NCBI GenBank assembly: GCA_963556145.1
Contig: OY744470.1
Span: 1,736,001 to 1,800,000 of the forward strand
Length of the DNA stretch: 64,000 nt
Direction: 5' to 3'
DNA from: Hygrocybe punicea
Lineage: Eukaryota > Basidiomycota > Agaricomycetes > Agaricales > Hygrophoraceae
Shown one piece after another: positions 21,601 to 31,982 of this stretch. The first letter of the stretch is position 1; each line of letters begins with the position of its first letter. The position numbers and the translations under genes are program-made. Under the pieces are notes generated by a model. The model was not told the DNA's origin. It ran no database searches and saw only the letters and a program-made list of their open reading frames with translations.

Positions 21601-24600
21601 AAGCTGTGGGAACAAGTCGTCGGGTACTGCATTGAAGCGGTGTCATGCGAACAATATACGATAGGGGTTGGTTCACTGTTTGGGAAGTCGTATGGTCTGT
21701 GGTCGAAGTCCAAAAGAGTATGCTCCGGCGATGGTCGGATTGGAGAGAACAGTGAAATGTCTTGTGATTGGGGATTGTTCAGAGTTCGCATGCAGGTGAG
21801 GAATGTCGTCGGATCGTCAGGGAGGATAATGGTGGGCACAGGGTACGAATATGGAAACCAAATATCCGGGAATGGCAATTGTCAATTATGTGTCGATATA
21901 TTGTCGAGGTGGAAGTCAGAAGTATCAATGGCGGAAGGGTTTCGGTGCCGATGCCAAAGATAGATCATAACAAGGTAGAAACCGATCAGGAAGGTGATGG
22001 CAATGCTGCCAATAACAATTACGGTAATGAGCTGTGTCGGGAGTACAGCCATTGTGAATCGGTTTGTCGTGGGATGAAGTCAACAATATGTCAGGGCGAG
22101 GGAAAAGACAATAGCGATGATGTCCGTCGGCAAGGAGACTATTTGGGTACAGCAAGGTAACGTGGGGATGTGTCCATGGTCGGTCTGGATTGTTCTAGAA
22201 GAAGAAAGGATGAAAAGAGAACAAGAACAAGAATAAACAATGATGTCCAAAAGAAGACAAAAGGTAAAGGGGAACGAAAAAGGAAGGTATGGTAAAGTGG
22301 AATCGTCATCGTGGGTAGCGGAGTTGGAATTGGAGTTGCGGAGTTGAAAAATGTAACATCTCGCCAATAGTTCGAGTCGCCTTCATGGGCAGGGAATCTT
22401 CCACTGAAAGTTGGTGAGCCTGCTGGAGGGAGTTTGACCATGGATGAATATAGATTTGTGACAACGGTTGTGTGGCCAATCATTGTGAGTCATTTTCACT
22501 ACAATTGTTGCAGCACCACAGCTATCATTCCAGATCCCGATTGTGTGGGATGAATTCCAACAGGAGGCGGCAAAAGATTTCGAGAATGCAAAGAAAAAAT
22601 ACATAAAGAACATTGCCGTCTATGAGCAAGAACTCACGAAGTGGGAACAACAACAACAACCGAGCGCAACAAAGGGTAAAGGAAAGGTGCGAAAGGACAA
22701 GCCTCAACCAATTCCACCGGCCAAACCTTTACCACATATGCATGAAGATGAGCCAGTCAATTTCCTTCGACTTGCGTCAGCACTCAAAGTGCTCCTTGGG
22801 CAAACCATCGACGACGAGAAAATACATCGAGGCTTGAAACTATTTGAACACTATGTTCTGCATTTCCGAGAAGTTTGTCCCTAATATTGACATGCACGGC
22901 GCTAATCATTTGTCAGATCTATGGTGCCAACGCAATGAAGCCCAGTCATCATTGGGCTGTCCACCTTCCTGATCAACTATATGACTATGGACCGGTCTAT
23001 AACTTCTGGACTTTTCTTACAGAGCGTCTCAACAAGCTTCTAAAAAGCTCAAATTCAAACAACTGGACAGGCGGCCAACTTGAGATTTCAATGATGCGGG
23101 AATTTCAGCGGAATACGCACATCCAGGTCATGGTGAGTTCACTTGCAACAGTCACTTCAGTCAACCACCTAGCCCCAACTAACTAGATGTAACACAACTC
23201 TGTAGGTGTTCCATCTAAGTGTTCATATAACCATGGTACTCCCAAGGACAATTTATTGCCCCAGGGACATTCTGACTGTAGGCAAGCGTAGGGTTATATT
23301 TTTATCCCTAGGGACAATTTCCAAAGAAGACCAAGGGCTGAATAGTTATCCCAAGGGATGATTTTGACAAAGGATCATGGCCTGAAATATCATCCCATGG
23401 GACATATTATAATACCATCAGGGAGAATATATATGTTCCTGGGATATATTCTCAACCAGGTGTTGCCTCAGCTCAAGCTGATGTTTTTTGAAAAATGGCT
23501 ATAACATTGTAAATAAAATAGGTAAAATTATGAAAATATTTGTGTGCATAGATTAAAAGGCCTAGGGACTGTAATTCCATCCCTTGGGATATTTATTTTG
23601 TCCCTTGGGATATTTATTTCATCCCTTGGGATATTTATTTCGTCCCTTGGGATATTTATTTCGTCCCTTGGGATATTTATTTTATCCCTTGGGCTATTTA
23701 CTTTATCCCTGGGGATATTTATTCCGTCCCTTGGGATATTTATTTCATCCCTTGGGCTATTTACTTTATCTCTGGGGATATTTGTTTTATCTCTTGGGAT
23801 ATTTATTTTATCCCTTGGGATATTTATTTTATCCCTTGGGCTATTTACTTTATCCCTGGGGATATTTATTCCGTTCCTTGGGATATTTATTTCATCCCTT
23901 GGGCTATTTACTTTATCTCTGGGGATATTTGTTTTATCCCTTGGGATATTTATTTTATCCCTTGGGACATTTATTTTATCCCTTGGGATATTTATTTTAC
24001 CTGAGAAAAGCCCATGGGACATATAGAATATCTCATGGGATACTTATCTTGTCTAGAAAACAGCCCATGGGACATGTAGAATATCCCATGGGATACTTAT
24101 CTTGTCTTAGAAAACAGCCCATGGGACATAGAACATCCCTTGGGATACTTTCACTATTACAGAAACAGCCCATGGGACATGAAAAATATTGCTTGGGATA
24201 TTTACGTTAACCAAGAAAAAGCCCATGGAACACATAAAATATCCCTTGGGATATTTACTTTACCCACAAAAAAGCCCATGGGACATATAAAATATCCCTT
24301 GGGATACCTTTGTTATCGCAGAAACAGCCCATGGGACACATAAAATATCCCTTGGGATATTTACTTTACCCACAAAAAAGCCCATGGGACATATAAAATA
24401 TCCCTTGGGATACCTTTGTTATCGCAGAAACAGCCCATGGGACATATAAAATATCCCTTGGAATATTTACTTTACCCACAAAAAAGCCCATGGGACATAT
24501 AAAATATCCCTTGGAATATTTACTTTACTCAAAAAAGCTCCAATCTACAGCCTGAGGCTGGTGGGACTGCCTGCTTGCTCAGCATCTGCCAAGTCACACA

Positions 24601-27600
24601 ATAATAATCATAGCAATATAATTTTAATTTACCAACCACTCAAAATAGATATAGCAAATTAAATAATTATTTTACCTAAATACATGGTATTCTAATTTAT
24701 CAGGGGAGAGACAGGGAGGTGGAGGAGAGGAGAGGAGAGGGGGGAATGGCAGGGGGAATGGGGGTGAGCAGGGGGAGAAGGGGCAGGAGGTGGATGGGAG
24801 GTGGGGATGGTGGACGGACAGCACATAGGCAGGGGGAGAAGGGGTAGGAGACAGCCAGGGGGAGGAGGGGGAGGGGAAAGGAGGGAAAGGACCAACAATA
24901 CATACCGGTGTTCCCCTGGTGTCCACGCCCCTCCGCGTCCTCGCCCTTGTCCTTGTCCTTGTCCTCGTTGTCCCCGTCGTCCTTGTCGCCCCGGTCCCCG
25001 TCGTCCCCGTCGTCCTTGTCCTCGTCCTCGTAGTCCCCGTCCCCGTCCTCGTCCTCGTCGTTACCGCGTGGCCCTGTTCCCGTTCGCGTTGTCGTTGCCG
25101 TCCTCGTCCCCATTTCCGTCCTCGTCGTCCCTGTTGCCGTCATCCTTGTTGTCCCGGGCTCTGTGGTCCTCGTCGTCCNNNNNNNNNNNNNNNNNNNNNN
25201 NNNNNNNNNNNNNNNNNNNNNNNNNNNNNNNNNNNNNNNNNNNNNNNNNNNNNNNNNNNNNNNNNNNNNNNNNNNNNNGACCCTTAAACACCTAACTTTG
25301 CGACTACAGGTCTGAAAAATCTAAAATTAATTCTAGGGGTACTAGGAAGGTGTACATTGTGTTCCAGACAAGTGCCTGGTAGTTGGTGGTGTAGGGAATG
25401 TGTTGTAGCCAAAATATTATGAACTTGTCACTCACATTCGATTCATGATTATACGGACTTTTGATTGTCTAGCCACAATGCAAAGATCCAAATCCATTTT
25501 GGCTACAACACATTCCCTACACCACCAACTACCAGGCACTTGTCTGGAACACAATGTACACCTTCCCTAGTACCCCTAGAATTAATTTTAGATTTTTCAG
25601 ACCTGTAGTCGCAAAGTTAGGTGTTTAAGGGTCCATTTTTGGCAGAGGCATAGAATGCATTGTGATTATCTCCCCATATAAAATGAAATAAAATACAAAA
25701 ACTCCCTGTGGGGTAGGTATAGCATACTTAAATCTCTTCAGGGTCTTGCCCTGGCCATTTAGGTGCTGTAGTACATGTAATAATAATAAGAAAATCCAGC
25801 CACCCTTCCCTATATGGCAACTTGACCCCGTTTGGGATATCGGCAAATCCCGGTTGAAATTCTTGTGCGCGAGTTCAACAAGACTTCGTTTTCAACAACG
25901 ACGCGACAATGGGTGCGGATGCCAGAGCACCCCAGGTAATTATTCTTTATCTTTTTTCTTCATTCTACTGACTACTTAAACACACTTGTAGGTTTTTTTC
26001 CCTCACCCTCGTGCCAAACGAACGCGAACACGGCAACAGCAACAAGCAGACGCGCATGCGGGCGACAAGGAGACGGTACGCAGCCGAGAACGGGGACAAC
26101 CCAGGCCCACTATGACAGCAAGAACGAGGACGACGGGAATGAGGACGACGGGGTAAACGAACGAACGCGACCACGGCGCGAAAGGGGAAGACGACGGCAA
26201 CGGGAACGGGAACCACGACACGGACGAGGAAACGAAGATGAGGACAGCGGGCGGACGGGAACCACGGACGACGGAAATGAGAACGACCGGGACGGGGAAC
26301 GGGATGACGGCAGCAGGGACGACGAGGACGGAAACGGGGACGAGGACGAGGATGACGACGAGGACAGCGAACACGGGAACGGGGGACGGGGGCAACGGAC
26401 GACGGAAACGAGGACGACCGGGACGGGGGAACAGGACGACGAGGACCACAGAGCCCGGGACAACAAGGATGACGGCAACAGGGACGACGAGGACGGAAAT
26501 GGGGACAAGGACGGCAACGACAACGCGAACGGGAACAGGGCCACGCGGTAACGACGAGGACGAGGACGGGGACGGGGACTACGAGGACGAGGACAAGGAC
26601 GACGGGGACGACGGGGACCGGGGCGACAAGGACGACGGGGACAACGAGGACAAGGACAAGGACAAGGGCGAGGACGCGGAGGGGCGTGGACACCAGGGGA
26701 ACACCGGTATGTATTGTTGGTCCTTTCCCTCCTTTCCCCTCCCCCTCCTCCCCCTGGCTGTCTCCTACCCCTTCTCCCCCTGCCTATGTGCTGTCCGTCC
26801 ACCATCCCCACCTCCCATCCACCTCCTGCCCCTTCTCCCCCTGCTCACCCCCATTCCCCCTGCCATTCCCCCCTCTCCTCTCCTCTCCTCCACCTCCCTG
26901 TCTCTCCCCTGATAAATTAGAATACCATGTATTTAGGTAAAATAATTATTTAATTTGCTATATCTATTTTGAGTGGTTGGTAAATTAAAATTATATTGCT
27001 ATGATTATTATTGTGTGACTTGGCAGATGCTGAGCAAGCAGGCAGTCCCACCAGCCTCAGGCTGTAGATTGGAGCTTTTTTGAGTAAAGTAAATATTCCA
27101 AGGGATATTTTATATGTCCCATGGGCTTTTTTGTGGGTAAAGTAAATATTCCAAGGGATATTTTATATGTCCCATGGGCTGTTTCTGCGATAACAAAGGT
27201 ATCCCAAGGGATATTTTATATGTCCCATGGGCTTTTTTGTGGGTAAAGTAAATATCCCAAGGGATATTTTATGTGTCCCATGGGCTGTTTCTGCGATAAC
27301 AAAGGTATCCCAAGGGATATTTTATATGTCCCATGGGCTTTTTTGTGGGTAAAGTAAATATCCCAAGGGATATTTTATGTGTTCCATGGGCTTTTTCTTG
27401 GTTAACGTAAATATCCCAAGCAATATTTTTCATGTCCCATGGGCTGTTTCTGTAATAGTGAAAGTATCCCAAGGGATGTTCTATGTCCCATGGGCTGTTT
27501 TCTAAGACAAGATAAGTATCCCATGGGATATTCTACATGTCCCATGGGCTGTTTTCTAGACAAGATAAGTATCCCATGAGATATTCTATATGTCCCATGG

Positions 27601-29316
27601 GCTTTTCTCAGGTAAAATAAATATCCCAAGGGATAAAATAAATGTCCCAAGGGATAAAATAAATATCCCAAGGGATAAAACAAATATCCCCAGAGATAAA
27701 GTAAATAGCCCAAGGGATGAAATAAATATCCCAAGGAACGGAATAAATATCCCCAGGGATAAAGTAAATAGCCCAAGGGATAAAATAAATATCCCAAGGG
27801 ATAAAATAAATATCCCAAGAGATAAAACAAATATCCCCAGAGATAAAGTAAATAGCCCAAGGGATGAAATAAATATCCCAAGGGACGGAATAAATATCCC
27901 CAGGGATAAAGTAAATAGCCCAAGGGATAAAATAAATATCCCAAGGGACGAAATAAATATCCCAAGGGACGAAATAAATATCCCAAGGGATGAAATAAAT
28001 ATCCCAAGGGACAAAATAAATATCCCAAGGGATGGAATTACAGTCCCTAGGCCTTTTAATCTATGCACACAAATATTTTCATAATTTTACCTATTTTATT
28101 TACAATGTTATAGCCATTTTTCAAAAAACATCAGCTTGAGCTGAGGCAACACCTGGTTGAGAATATATCCCAGGAACATATATATTCTCCCTGATGGTAT
28201 TATAATATGTCCCATGGGATGATATTTCAGGCCATGATCCTTTGTCAAAATCATCCCTTGGGATAACTATTCAGCCCTTGGTCTTCTTTGGAAATTGTCC
28301 CTAGGGATAAAAATATAACCCTACGCTTGCCTACAGTCAGAATGTCCCTGGGGCAATAAATTGTCCTTGGGAGTACCATGGTTATATGAACACTTAGATG
28401 GAACACCTACAGAGTTGTGTTACATCTAGTTAGTTGGGGCTAGGTGGTTGACTGAAGTGGCAACAGTATAAAAGTAAGATTTTAATGTTTATTTCATATG
28501 ACGAGATGGAATCTATATCGAAGTCACAAGATGAGGGCGTCGAGATCATATCAGTCTTGGCTGGAGATGGTGCAGAGATGTTCGGGAAACTGCAAAGCAG
28601 CACAAATAATGGTGAAGTATTATGCTTTCGATAACATACACTCATGCGGCTTGGATCTCTGACAGATTTGACCCCCATACAAGTTCTGCTGGGGCCGGTT
28701 AGTCGGGCTATTGGAAACCTCAATGATTATTCTCGTGCGGCACTATTTGGTCATTACAATCAATTTGGGCAGCGAGTGTGGTATCCTCTTGACCGACGCA
28801 AGCCTGTCAATGCTCCGGTTCTCAGCGACAAAGCGACCTTTTACGACTATGCGCTACTGAATGGTCGACGGATCACCCCCTTATCACAATCTCTCAGAAA
28901 CTCAGCTGGATCATCGGTGGTACAGTTTGAGTGGGGGGGTGAGATGCATGCAGGTGAAGTGTTGACCGTTTTTCAACATGCACAGAAGGGACTAGTATCA
29001 GATGCAGCTGTTTTTGCCGAGATTCGTTGGATGAAGAGACTAGATGTGTCACCGCTCACTCGCAGCAAGGACAACAACCCATGGCGAGCATTGTGAGTCT
29101 CACAATTTCAATAGCATATTATCCATTTGATACACAATTAGTCCTGAACTTGATGTTCGCACCTGGCACCACAATGCTTTTTGGGAGCCACAAAGTGTGT
29201 CTTCTCCACCAACTGTCGTCCTCTTTGAAGAGATCATGTTCCCATTATGTCGAGGAACAACAAAAGTCCAGAACCGCAATATTTGGATTACAACTTCAAT
29301 GACGGCTGGATTGTAA
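18666..29316 (+). CDS. Plavaka-type transposase, spliced; one premature stop
   Basis: Exons that join in frame: about 18994-19732, 19782-19868, 19916-20070, 20118-20273, 20318-20500, 20550-20665, 22371-22484, 22534-22872, 22917-23132, about 28506-28611, 28666-29092 and 29142-29316 (TAA). A less certain N-terminal exon (18666-18966) encodes three 21-residue repeats of the form (V/I)(E/D)MQ..D....A..P.. . Family motifs include a CxxC zinc pair (LLCDSC..CTECN), LRLGVTISIDW-FGRKS, ITAMTPGPKEPNAEELQ, CDHPAMCKMGGF, NGEEHR, RWTEFARLPYFD, VDPMHNVLLGIAKTQWY, FESPSWAGNLP, AVHLPDQLYDYGPVYNFW and TERLNKLL. The transposase would cut and join the CACT ends. The junction 19868/19916 creates TGA where CGA (Arg) is expected, so this copy is probably inactive. 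Both nested elements sit in introns (20666-22370 and 23133-28505), leaving the exons intact. Confidence 0.88.
20704..22358 (+). repeat. Solo LTR, copy 1 of a 1.65-kb family
   Basis: It begins TGTTACGGATCGCTTCTGC and ends GAAAAATGTAACA, so the termini are inverted TGTTAC/GTAACA. TCTCG is duplicated at 20699-20703 and 22359-22363. Removing it restores an ordinary Plavaka intron ending ..CTCGCCAATAG before FESPSWAG. A TATATA box lies at 20954-20959. The other copies are at 57245-58879 and, inverted, at 33807-38601. On the minus strand it contains long open stretches with a predicted membrane span, see the finding on the antisense ORF. The length is long for a copia LTR and plausible for a gypsy LTR. 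No internal retroelement sequence is present. Confidence 0.9.
23573..24540. repeat. TCCCTTGGGATATTTATT array, left arm of hairpin element 2
   Basis: From 23573 to about 24000 there are about 20 units of 21 bp, TCCCTTGGGATATTTATTTxx with small variants. From 24000 to 24540 a longer unit (about 55-60 bp) alternates AGCCCATGGGACAT with ATCCCTTGGGATA. Scattered TCCCTAGGGA and CCCATGGGAC words continue out to about 23220. Nearly every unit carries a 10-bp quasi-palindrome TCCC(N)2GGGA. The ORFs here are repeat by-products (IPRDKINIPRDK type). Confidence 0.9.
25179..25278. other. Assembly gap (100 N)
   Basis: A run of exactly 100 N lies in the left arm of hairpin element 2. The flanking bases 25178 and 25279 pair with 26434 and 25633 of the right arm. 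The missing sequence should therefore be the complement of 25634-26433, about 800 bp, not 100. Confidence 0.95.
25279..25633. other. Central core and loop of hairpin element 2
   Basis: The inverted half-cores contain GACCCTTAA, CAAGTGCCTGGTAGTTGGTG and TGTTGTAGCCAA, and flank an 82-base loop (25415-25496) with AGCCACAATGCA. The same words occur at the centre of hairpin element 1 (about 7570-7920), including TTGGACCCTTAATGA and AAGTGCCTGATTGTTGGTGG. This is the part conserved between the two elements. Confidence 0.8.
25909..26706 (+). other. Outward-facing exon-intron module, right arm of hairpin element 2
   Basis: It follows a core block GACCCCGTTTGGGATATCGG (about 25826) and CGTTTTCAACAACGACGCG. 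The ATG at 25909 opens MGADARAPQ, then a 56-bp intron (25936-25991, GTAATT..TACTGACTAC..TTGTAG). The second exon starts VFFPHPRAKRTRTRQQQQ and stops in frame after about 70 codons, while the triplet-rich open stretch continues to a GTATGTAT donor at 26707. The matching left-arm module lies largely in the assembly gap. No known protein is recognised. Confidence 0.5.
27070..28050. repeat. TCCCAAGGGA array, right arm of hairpin element 2
   Basis: This is the inverted counterpart of 23573-24540. Every rare variant I checked occurs in mirrored order, for example CCCCAGAGATAAAG and AAGGAACGGAATAA. This argues for very recent duplication or ongoing homogenisation of the arms. Confidence 0.9.
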
Positions 29317-29387
29317 ACTATTAACAGGTATGGAGTCTGTCTTTAATGCTTGTACGACCTCTTGATTCACATTGATACCCAGTCCTT

Positions 29388-31356
29388 ATACATCCCGCCC
29401 GCATCCGAGCCATCTGCCGCTTCACCATCTCCACCGAACCCATCAGGATTCCCATATTTAAACCAGTCTTTGACATGCTCAGGATAATTATCTTTCGCTG
29501 TTTTCCACCACTCTAAGTCGATTCCAAAGTCGTATGGTGCTTGTATGGGCGGTATGGGCGACGATCGTGAAGTAGTCTCGATAAGAATGGCACTGATCTT
29601 CTCCTTTTCTCAAATTGAGCGGTTCGCCCACCACATATTGCCAAGTTCGTGTATGATTTCGGTAAGCTTTGAACAATGAGACGTGATAGTTACAAGTGAT
29701 ACTGACACGTACTTGAACAGATCTCCACTCTGGTTTGATCACCTCGAGAAACTTGAGCTTTGCAATGGCCTCCGGTAAGTCAATTCCTTTTTCCCCTGCC
29801 ATTCACATCTTCTAGTCTTGCCTTGTTTCACCACTGTCGTCCTCAGGTCCAGAGGCAGCATCCGACATGTGCTGTTCACAGAGGAGTGCCGATGGGTCCC
29901 GGCCATGTTTCTCAATATAGTCGGGGACAGCCTTCAACAGGCGGTTAACTTTCTGTTGCAGCATTGGTAAGCAATAATTAATATTTTTACAATTCGCTCA
30001 CCTCTTTACGCCGTGCAGCCCGACGGTTTGTTTGCTCGTTTACCTGCAGTTTTGCTCATTTTGCGTCATCGACTTGGCCCTTATAGGCCTCCTTGAACCC
30101 CCGGAAGGAGTCTTTTGCCATATCAGATAGTGTCTCCCGGTTCCAATGGTACTTTCCGTTGGAAAGCAAAACCGGGCGTGATTCCATTTCCTGGAATAGG
30201 GAATTAGCGGTAAGTCATAGAACTAGTATGATTTAGATTACTTACCCCTAAGTCTACCATGACAGATGACGCGACTGCTTCAAATAGAGCGACATTGTCC
30301 TCGTACATCACCGTGTGCTCAAACCATGGAGTCCAGTACACTTCATCAGTAGCCGGATTTTTGCGTTCAATAGTAGGATCAATGGGCCACGGTGTTGACT
30401 TCTTCGTGACCCCGCAAAGGGCACGGAACTTCGCAGTGACACGACTGTGCAAAAAAGGTAAATTTGTGTTCTGATTTAAGGAGATTGGTACGTATCTGTA
30501 ACATCTTCTTGGCCTTGACAGCATTGGCCAACAGGGTGCACTTTGGCTGTCCAAGGTCTTCCTGAGGCTCGCATTCCGGCACTTCATCTTCGGAATGTTC
30601 CTCAGTTCATCTGGGTCTACGCCTAATAGCTGACCTCTTGGCCCTTGTAGATGCGCCTCTGGCCGCAAACCCTCCCCTGCGAGGTCGATCATTGTTTTCA
30701 TTGCGATTTTGACGTGAATCTTCAATTGCATCAATGCACTCCCTCAAGTTATCGACTGTAATCGCAATGTGATTAAGAAGCCCAGTGGAATCCGATGGGC
30801 CTTGTATGTAAGTAGTGTTGTAGTTTCTGGGGGAAGCAGAACGAGAACTGATACGACCACGACCAGGAGCAGTAGCAGGAGCACAACCAGGATTATGCGA
30901 AGAGGCATGTGAACGAACATTAGGCGAAGCAGAATGAGAACTGATGTGACCACGGCCAGGGGCAGGAGCATGACCACGAGCAGGAACAGGAGCAGGAGCA
31001 CGACCAGTAGCAGGAGGAAAAGCAGGGGCACGACCGGGTGCATGATTACGTGTAGAGGCATGTGAACGAACATTAGGCGAAGCAGAACGAGAACTGATGT
31101 GACCATGACCAGGAGCAGGAACACGACCAGGAGCAGGGCCAAACGGATCGCCCCGTGGGCCATCGAGATCTCTGTAACGAGTCTGGGGTTCCAGATTTTG
31201 GGAAAGCAAGGCGGGATCAATCACTGGCGGCGGGATCATTCTCAACCAATCCCCACGTTCTTGTTCGCTCAGGTGAGCCCATATCTCGGACGGTGTTTGG
31301 GCAGGTGCATTCATGTGCAGGGGGCGGGTGTGCGAGACGAACAGGGCGGGGGGCAA
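29388..31356 (-). pseudogene. Plavaka accessory ORF (function unknown), decayed
   Basis: Convergent with the transposase. The N-terminal part (30607-31356) starts MPPALFVSH or MNAPAQTPSEIW and holds a low-complexity region with repeats of GRGHISSRSASPNVRSHAS. The conserved middle reads HLQGPRGQLLGVDPDELR, SAPCWPMLSRPRRCYRYVP, LCGVTKKSTPWPIDPT and VYWTPWFEHTVMYEDN. Further exons carry NRRAARRKE, LLCEQHMSDAASGPEDDSG, FLEVIKPEWRS and APYDFGIDLEWW. The same protein accompanies Plavaka elements in other mushrooms; its role in transposition is unknown. TGA at 30056-30058 stands where Arg (CGA) is expected and the frame changes near 30640, so it is probably inactive. Exon borders in the second half are not certain. 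Confidence 0.75.
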
Positions 31357-31791
31357 AGGGCAGGATATTATTTTTATATATGTGTGGATTATATACAGGA
31401 ATTGACAGCTCGTTAACTACATTAGAATTGCGACTTATTTGGGTGACAACTAGGATATATTTTAGACATATCGGAAGTATAACGAGATCTAAATCCGAGG
31501 CCGCTCAGAGTACGACTACCTGCGAAATTACCAGCTTTTGAAGATAATGATATCACCAAGTACTTCACATAGGTCGGTGTAAATCCCCCAGAACAATATC
31601 TATTGGCTAGTATTAGTGGTACACACGTCTATTTTACTTGACTGGATGTCCGATTAGTGCACGGAAGTGAATGTATTGGAATCTAACTAGATATCAATTA
31701 TCTCAACCACTTATATTTTAACTATGTCTGGCGAGTCGACTAAATTGTACATATTTGGCCCCCCGCTATGCGGGGCCTTAACGCAGTGATT

Positions 31792-31982
31792 GTTGCGGTG
31801 TTGCGGCAAAAACTACAGTGTAAAAGATTGAGAAACACAGATTATCCGCAAAAACTTGTTTGTCTAAGTTTGCAATAGGGTCTAGCGTGACTTTTCCCTT
31901 AGTCACGCTGCCACTTTTCATCGTGATGACCATCAGGATTGACTTGCACTTGCTGATCTTGGCCTGGTGCTAAGAAGACTGT
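31792..31982. other. Short non-coding spacer between Plavaka and the Tc1-like relic
   Basis: It contains a small stem GCGTGACT..AGTCACGC at 31885-31908. Nothing else is recognisable. The upstream part of the Tc1-like gene may begin here in a decayed form. Confidence 0.4.

Larger units (their letters stand above)
23153..28459. mobile_element. Hairpin element 2: giant palindromic mobile element with an assembly gap
   Basis: The ends are inverted CACTTCAGTCAACCACCTAG, and GCAACAGT (8 bp) is duplicated at 23145-23152 and 28460-28467. The insertion lies in an intron of the Plavaka transposase. Left arm 23153-25414 and right arm 25497-28459 are inverted copies that match at every place I compared, around an 82-base loop. 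From outside in each arm has: a unique end; TCCC..GGGA repeats; an AT-rich spacer; a pyrimidine/purine tract; a triplet tract; and the core shared with hairpin element 1. There is no transposase. The arms differ in length only because of the 100-N gap in the left arm. Confidence 0.92.
17857..31788. mobile_element. Plavaka (CACTA-like) DNA transposon with two nested insertions
   Basis: The left end reads CACTACGTTTAGCC and the right end, complemented, CACTGCGTTAAGGCC. ATT is duplicated at 17854-17856 and 31789-31791. CACT ends and a 3-bp TSD are CACTA hallmarks. Subtracting the solo LTR (20704-22358) and hairpin element 2 (23153-28459), the element is about 7 kb. It holds a spliced plus-strand transposase and a convergent minus-strand accessory gene, the usual Plavaka layout in basidiomycetes. 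A GC-rich hairpin GGCCCCCCGC-TAT-GCGGGGCC lies at 31757-31777, just inside the right end. The identification rests on the transposase; the terminal repeat is short and imperfect. Confidence 0.85.

Noticed and set aside
23528..24210. ORFs of IPRDKINIPRDK and SLGIFILSLGIF type, and mirror copies at 27402-28084
   Set aside because: Pure translation of the TCCCTTGGGA repeat array, open in three frames.
23153..28459. Assembly artefact as the sole explanation of the palindrome
   Set aside because: An 8-bp TSD, interruption of a transposase intron and a second element with a homologous centre argue for a real insertion. An artefact remains possible in detail because of the gap.
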